Below, piece after piece: positions 60,301 to 64,000 of a DNA stretch of 64,000 nt (its first letter is position 1; the number at the start of each line of letters is the position of its first letter). Source of the DNA: Euonymus europaeus (Eukaryota > Streptophyta > Magnoliopsida > Celastrales > Celastraceae); the NCBI GenBank assembly GCA_963580455.1, contig OY756958.1:6708501-6772500 (forward strand), written 5' to 3'. The translations under genes and the position numbers were made by a program. The notes under the pieces are model-generated. The model had not been told where the DNA came from. It saw only the letters and a list, made by a program, of their open reading frames with translations, and searched no databases.

Positions 60301-62320
60301 ATCCATAGAAGATCAGCTATTTAAATAACTAGCTTAAACCATATGCATGCTGACAAGATTCAGTAAAAGACAGATATTATAAACATTTTTTCGAACACCA
60401 TTAAAGATTTTTCCTACAATCAAAATTAAGTTACTTGCATGTGAATTTAAAATCACTAATCTCTTTTAAAAAATATGGATAAATTAGCATAATAATAGTG
60501 AACCATGAAGTGGCAATCCAAAAATACAGAATCTGATGTACTGCATTCCAAGCCACAAAGCAGGAAAATGTGAGAGAAAGTGCAGAAGCAAAAAATGAAG
60601 TACGAAATGTGTTAAAAGCTCAAGGTTGTTAGAAAAGTATCAACATTATATGCACCATATAATTGGCAGAAGATGGATAAAGTGGAAAATGAAATTACAA
60701 AGCTTTTCCACACAAGCACTGATGGCACAGGATTCATTAGAAACAATAAATTTTCCACATGATGTATGACACCTGAGGCACTACAAATTAAATGTCACTT
60801 GACTCACTTCATATACATGTTAATTTTCTGTAACACAAAAGTCAATGACATTTGAGATTTTGAGAAAGGATCAAAGTAATGCCTGGTTACTGTGAGCATC
60901 CAAGTAGTCTCTTGGCACTACTTTAATGTTTTGATGTTGTTTTCACTACCAAAAACTCAAACCCAACTTCATCTTGAAACCCAGGAAAGAGACCAAACAA
61001 ATCAAACAATTGTACCTGACGTCTTGTCTCTATTGAAGTTCAGCTTTCGTCCATAGCTCCACTACTATGTAGTCGCAAGACCACATATCATGTTTTAAAT
61101 TAGAAAATTTTCCAGCTAATTCCATGGAATTTATTTATGCTCTAGATCATTAATTCAACAAAGTTTGGGTATCCTAAACTCTCTAGCTTTCCCCCTAATA
61201 AATAGAACACTATATTATGACCATAAAATTCGCAGGTATTTTCTCATTATTTATTTGAAAGACCATATTGGAATGCAATCACAGGAAAAAATGAACAACA
61301 AATTTTTTTCTCCATTTTTAAAGAGCCAATGCCATGAACAGAACACAGCAGAAGCCATTATCAATTAACATAATAACATCAATTGGTTAACAGTGTCTCT
61401 GTGTGTGTGTGTGAGCACGCGCATATATATATGTCGAGAGAGAGAGAGAGAGACTGGTTAAAGTTAAAGGAAAATAAAAAAATCCTAACCATGTTACCTT
61501 ATCACAAAGCTTTTGCAGCTCAGTCATTGCAGCAGGTGACAGAATATCTGGCCGAATGCTCAAAGCTTGCCCCAGTTTTATATATGCTGGACCCAAGGAC
61601 GTCACAATTTCTCTCAATTCAATGGCTCTAGCAATTTCATTCTGATGTTAGAATCAAGGAACAAATGAATCAGAATCAGACAAAATAAAAATGCATCTCA
61701 AAAATGTTTCAAACAAGGAAATGTTAATTTCCAGGAACTAGCAATTGAAATGAATTGCTATACAGAAAAAGGAAAAGAAATAGGTTCTACTGCACTACAA
61801 ATAATATCCAGCATATTTTTCAGGTTACAGGTTTTATAAGGGTTTTTTTCAATTATCCACATGGTTCTCGAACCATCCATATGGTGCAACAGGCACCAAG
61901 AATAGATAGGCAAGAGCCTGAACTATCCCTGAAACAGGCAGTCAGCATTTTTCCTCAGCCTAGAAAGAGACCACATGTTAGTGCAGCTAAAAATTGGATT
62001 GAGTACAATGCATAAGCAATCACACCCACACAAATAAATACAGGAAGAGAAAGCCGGTGCCGCTTTTCCAGAGGACGGGAGAGGAAGCAATTCTAACAAA
62101 TATTCAGACACCTAAATTGAGAAACATTATGCAGGATTAAAAAACTCACCTCTTTAACTTTATTGTTTAGCACATCCCAACCAAGACGTGAAAGAAAACC
62201 CCCGGCAACAGATAGTAACTGGATGATCCGTGTTGAAACAGCACGTGGCCGTTTTCCCCAATATGCAGAGATGGTAGCCGGATCATACACTGATGGTAAA
62301 AATTCACTGCTCTCATCCAC
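41876..62320 (-). CDS. ABC1K3: ABC1K3-like chloroplast atypical kinase (5' end outside window)
   Basis: Eleven exons on the minus strand join in frame: 62,320-62,150; 61,641-61,498; 60,289-60,184; 60,049-59,901; 59,762-59,637; 59,173-59,030; 53,772-53,685; 52,783-52,410; 50,684-50,361; 44,856-44,626; 42,010-41,876 (TGA at 41,876-41,878). All introns show GT…AG. They give 663 codons plus stop. ABC1/UbiB-family marks are [10 protein letters not shown] (KxGQ), the Ala-rich [12 protein letters not shown] loop, the lysine in [30 protein letters not shown] and LAILDFG. The wording matches Arabidopsis ABC1K3 (about 711 residues) as I remember it, so roughly 50 residues, including the transit peptide, are missing upstream. 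ABC1K3 is a plastoglobule kinase linked to tocopherol and plastoquinone metabolism. No frame break was found, so the gene looks functional. Confidence 0.92.
42011..44625 (-). other. Intron of the ABC1K3-like gene (2.6 kb)
   Basis: Bounded by donor CAG|GTACTT at 44,625 and acceptor GACAG at 42,011. It holds a decayed hAT-like relic at about 43,200-43,840; nothing else was recognised. Confidence 0.8.
43200..43840 (+). pseudogene. ZMYM/TTF-type hAT transposase C-terminal relic
   Basis: The plus strand at about 43,545-43,670 reads, with stops, '[11 protein letters not shown]', then 'NQMDDQ' and '[17 protein letters not shown]'. This matches the end of plant zinc-finger MYM-type 1-like hAT transposases (usual wording SERAFSAMKIVKN…[12 protein letters not shown]). 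A short inverted motif GGGTGGGTAATTGCCCACCC lies at about 43,217-43,236, and 'gcccaccct' recurs near 43,800. The rest is unreadable, so edges are approximate. Confidence 0.5.
45060..45660 (-). pseudogene. Ty1/copia relic: gag-pre-integrase joined to LTR
   Basis: On the minus strand about 45,645-45,310 reads [12 protein letters not shown], then [33 protein letters not shown] and FHTDIW. This is the GAG-pre-integrase to integrase-start segment of a copia polyprotein, with a stop inside. It is followed almost at once by a polypurine stretch (GAGGGGGAG, about 45,295-45,303) and an LTR start TGTTAGAATT at 45,294. Most of pol has therefore been deleted. The LTR's far end, near 45,060, is not defined. 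Confidence 0.65.
46176..46450 (+). repeat. Degenerate telomere-like (CTAAACC-type) tract
   Basis: About 270 bases are built from variants of 'ctaaac', 'cctaaa' and 'aaccctaa', such as 'ctaaacactaaaccta', 'aaccctaaaatccta' and 'ataaccctaagccc'. They resemble the plant telomere unit CCCTAAA but no perfect array longer than one or two units remains. It lies within an intron. Confidence 0.5.
47303..48612 (+). pseudogene. hAT transposase relic (copy 2) with internal deletion
   Basis: From ATG 47,303 the frame gives a Ser-rich start and a BED finger (SSMWKHYER…AICVYCSKS…HLHDHLKQC). A TAG at 47,921 and a frame change near [11 protein letters not shown] follow. A typical small intron (GT at about 48,043, TTTCAG at about 48,135) is followed by [19 protein letters not shown], then [19 protein letters not shown]. 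The frame then jumps to the dimerisation domain [21 protein letters not shown]. The whole middle of the transposase is missing. It lies antisense in a kinase-gene intron. A GC-rich stretch at 46,735-46,900 may be its old 5' leader. Confidence 0.75.
48953..49091. mobile_element. Possible short hAT-type MITE
   Basis: This GC-rich stretch of about 140 bases stands out in AT-rich DNA. The right end reads …CGCCCCACTGTCATCCCT, whose inverse AGGGATGACAGTGGGGCG resembles hAT-type ends; the left end (TAGAAACTTGAACGGTGGGG) matches it only partly. The flanks ACTTTGGG and ACTTTGGA agree at 7 of 8 bases. Confidence 0.35.
49429..49457. repeat. (GT)n/(AT)n microsatellite
   Basis: A run of GT units passes into AT units within the intron. 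Confidence 0.8.
50685..52409 (-). other. Intron of the ABC1K3-like gene (1.7 kb)
   Basis: Bounded by CAG|GTATGA at 52,409 and AACAG at 50,685. No repeat or gene was recognised inside. Confidence 0.8.
52784..53684 (-). other. Intron of the ABC1K3-like gene (0.9 kb)
   Basis: Bounded by TTTG|GTAATA at 53,684 and GTGTCAG at 52,784. It splits the Gly codon of the DFG motif. Nothing else was recognised. Confidence 0.8.
55395..56579 (-). repeat. Remnant of a non-autonomous LTR retrotransposon
   Basis: Two minus-strand LTR starts, TGTTGGATATTGGTGGTAAT at 55,894 and TGTTGGATATTGGTGATAAT at 56,579, are followed by closely similar text. The similarity runs for about 165 bases, to about 55,726 and 56,409. 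The left copy has a polypurine-like GTGGGGAT directly before it (55,895-55,902). The roughly 500 bases between show no coding frame. The left copy appears to run further, to about 55,395. This fits a small or deleted copia-like element; edges are uncertain. Confidence 0.5.
57250..58650. repeat. Block of unidentified repeats in the intron
   Basis: The block opens and closes with stretches of the 'ggatacggacac/gtatccgta' type. It contains an AT run (57,350-57,376), a start that looks like a hAT-type MITE end (TAGGGATGGCAATGGG at 57,873), and a direct repeat of about 25 bases (TATGAT.CCCGGACTCTTCAC) near 58,412 and 58,479. A 187-codon plus-strand open stretch at 57,734 crosses these parts and is not a gene. 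No single element could be outlined. Confidence 0.4.
57350..57376. repeat. (AT)n microsatellite
   Basis: An uninterrupted AT dinucleotide run of about 27 bases. Confidence 0.9.
59174..59636 (-). other. Intron of the ABC1K3-like gene (463 bp)
   Basis: Bounded by CAG|GTGAGT at 59,636 and TTCAG at 59,174. No repeat was recognised. Confidence 0.8.
60290..61497 (-). other. Intron of the ABC1K3-like gene (1.2 kb)
   Basis: Bounded by AAG|GTAACA at 61,497 and GTGAAG at 60,290. A GT/AT/GA microsatellite lies at about 61,396-61,456; nothing else was recognised. Confidence 0.8.
61396..61456. repeat. Compound microsatellite (GT, AT, GA)
   Basis: GT units, then a short AT run, then eight or so GA units follow one another just downstream of an exon's donor site. 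Confidence 0.85.
61642..62149 (-). other. Intron of the ABC1K3-like gene (508 bp)
   Basis: Bounded by GAG|GTGAGT at 62,149 and CATCAG at 61,642. No repeat was recognised. Confidence 0.8.
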
Positions 62321-64000
62321 CTACAAAAAACCCAAAAAAACTCATTCACAAGCAAATAATAAGGGAACTATGCACTACCACTATGAAGTTTCCCTTCCCA
62401 AACATTTAATACGGAAAGGACAGAAAACATACAAAGTATATGTAATCACACATCATCATCTTTTATAACTTCTTACGATTACAAATCTTCAAGTCAATGA
62501 TTTGATCAGATGTTTAGAGGGGAGGAATTCATGTCAATAGTCAACATGCAAAGTACAAATAATATTATACACCTGAATGCAAACCAAGTATCTCAAAAAA
62601 AATTAGTGTTTGGTAATAGGGAAGTTCAGACTCGTTGATGATGTGATTTACAATGTGAGGGAGAGTGTCAAATTCTTGAAAAATTCTAAAGCACGGTTTG
62701 TAAAATTTACTGAAATAGTTAAGCAGTTGCAACTACCTACAAGGAAGTTGATTTTGGATACTCCAACACGTTGGAATTCAACTTATGAGATGTTGGCTCT
62801 TGCACTAAAGTTTGAGGATGCATTTGTTGTTTTAAAAGAAAGGGAGCCTTTTTATCATAATTGTCCAACTGATGAAGAGTGGGAAAGAGTAGAAAATGTT
62901 TGTCAAATCTTATCTATTTTTAATACAATCACTAATCTCATATCGAGAAGTGACTACCCAATTTCCAACTTATTTCTTTCTGAGATATATACAGTGAAAG
63001 AAATTTTGAAAAAAAAAACTGAAGATAACAGCATACACATCAGCGCTATGGTTAGGAAAATGAATGAAAAGTTTGAGAAGTATTGGGAGGAGTGCAATTT
63101 GGTGATTTCAATAGCTGCAATCATGGATCCTCGATGCAAAATGAAGCTGGTAGAATTTTGTTTTTCATTGATTTATGAAAAGACTGAAGTAAGTGATAAT
63201 ATAGAAAAGGTTCGTGCAGCTCTCTATGAAATGTATTAGTATTATGCAGCTCAGTTTGCCTCACGTGGTGAGGAAGTGGGTAGTCAGAGGTCTTCAACAG
63301 TCCATGGAGAGAATGTTGGCTCTAGTGATACAACTGAGGCCGATTCTAGATGGTCTATGAGTTTTGGACTTGACTGAAAATACTCCTCCTTCAAATTCTG
63401 ATTTGGACGTTTACTTGGGAGAAGGTTTATATAGATGAGAAAAAGATGAGAAAAAAAAAATGGAGTGCTTTAAGCTGGTGGAGGGTCAATGCTTTGAAGT
63501 TTCGTATTTTATCTAAAATGGTTTGTGATATTCTAGCCATTCCCATCACAACAGTAGCTTCAAAGGCTACATTCAGTGCTAGTAGTAGAGTAATTGATCC
63601 GTATCATGCTAATTTAGCACCACGTACGGTTCAAGCTTTGATGTGGTGGTGATTGGGTGCGAAATCGTCACGGATTAAAGAAGAAACAACAACAACACAA
63701 GGTAATTATCATATTTCATATCTCTAAATTATATATATTTTTGAAAACCTAACAATTGAATAATTGATGGCTGCTTGTATTTTTTAATTTATTTGTAGAA
63801 AGAAGAAAAGGATGAAGAGTGTGTCCTCCAAATTTCTTAATCCTTTGAAGTTTGAAGACTTGATGGAGATTTCTCTATGGTATTAACCATGTTATTTGTT
63901 TGAAATGTGTAATTCGTAAACTTTTGTAGTTGTGTTTGTGTCTATTTTGGTTAATTTAATTTGTAAACAAAGGTGATGTATGGACATATGGTGTGTGTTA
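62321..64000 (-). other. Upstream intron of the ABC1K3-like gene, open at window end
   Basis: The acceptor TTTTTTGTAG ends at 62,321 (minus strand). Since the first visible exon starts in mid-protein, the transit-peptide exon must lie further right. An hAT relic on the plus strand fills 62,610-63,650. 62,321-62,600 shows nothing recognised. Confidence 0.65.
62610..63652 (+). pseudogene. hAT transposase relic (copy 3), middle and C-terminal part
   Basis: The plus strand reads VRESVKFLKNSKARFVKF, LDTPTRWNSTYEMLALALKF, a core with ISIAAIMDPRCKMKLVEFCF and, after a TAG at 63,237, 'YYAAQFASRGEE'. More breaks follow, then the dimerisation domain (63,446-63,652) with MVCDILAIPITTVASKATFS; Lys stands where the conserved Glu of VASE is expected. 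The BED finger and first catalytic part are missing. It lies antisense to the kinase gene in its upstream intron. Confidence 0.75.

Overview
The window is AT-rich plant nuclear DNA, most likely from a eudicot. The evidence is a spliced chloroplast ABC1-family kinase gene with very long introns, FAR1/MULE and plant-mobile-domain relics, Athila-like and other Ty3/gypsy retrotransposons, a Ty1/copia relic, several hAT transposons and a caulimovirid-like relic. The species cannot be named from the sequence. No rRNA, tRNA, CRISPR or bacterial-type feature was seen.

Layout. 1-1,412 is part of an LTR whose family recurs at 30.3-32.2 kb. 1.4-6.7 kb is a decayed pararetrovirus-like element on the minus strand: coat/zinc-knuckle/protease part, then a separate ORF, with no reverse transcriptase seen. 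6.9-8.0 kb is a FAR1/MULE relic. 8.9-10.1 kb is a four-copy tandem repeat. 12.3-13.7 kb is a plant-mobile-domain relic. 13.8-19.4 kb is a rearranged Ty3/gypsy mosaic with an internal inversion and a 2.5-kb solo-LTR-like insert. 19.4-24.9 kb is an Athila-like element (minus) that keeps gag and protease but lost RT-RNase H-integrase; a solo LTR of the same family lies at 25.1-26.3 kb. 28.8-41.0 kb is a complete but mutated Ty3/gypsy element (minus). Its integrase is split by a solo LTR, and its 5' LTR is split by a 4.65-kb hAT transposon with perfect 8-bp target duplications and only two stop codons in its transposase frame.

The one clearly functional gene is on the minus strand from 62.3 to 41.9 kb, an ABC1K3-like chloroplast atypical kinase. 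Eleven exons join without a frame break into 663 codons plus stop. The N-terminal transit-peptide exon(s) lie beyond the right edge. Its introns hold copia, hAT, ZMYM/TTF-type hAT and LTR relics, yet every visible splice site is intact.

Nothing here amounts to a clear new biological system. The most unusual items are the nested insertions whose original targets can be read exactly, the in-frame gag-pro/integrase-tail Athila derivative, the gypsy inversion, and the pararetrovirus-like element with its unfamiliar second ORF. Exon ends, LTR ends and target duplications were read base by base; family assignments rest on remembered motifs, not database searches.
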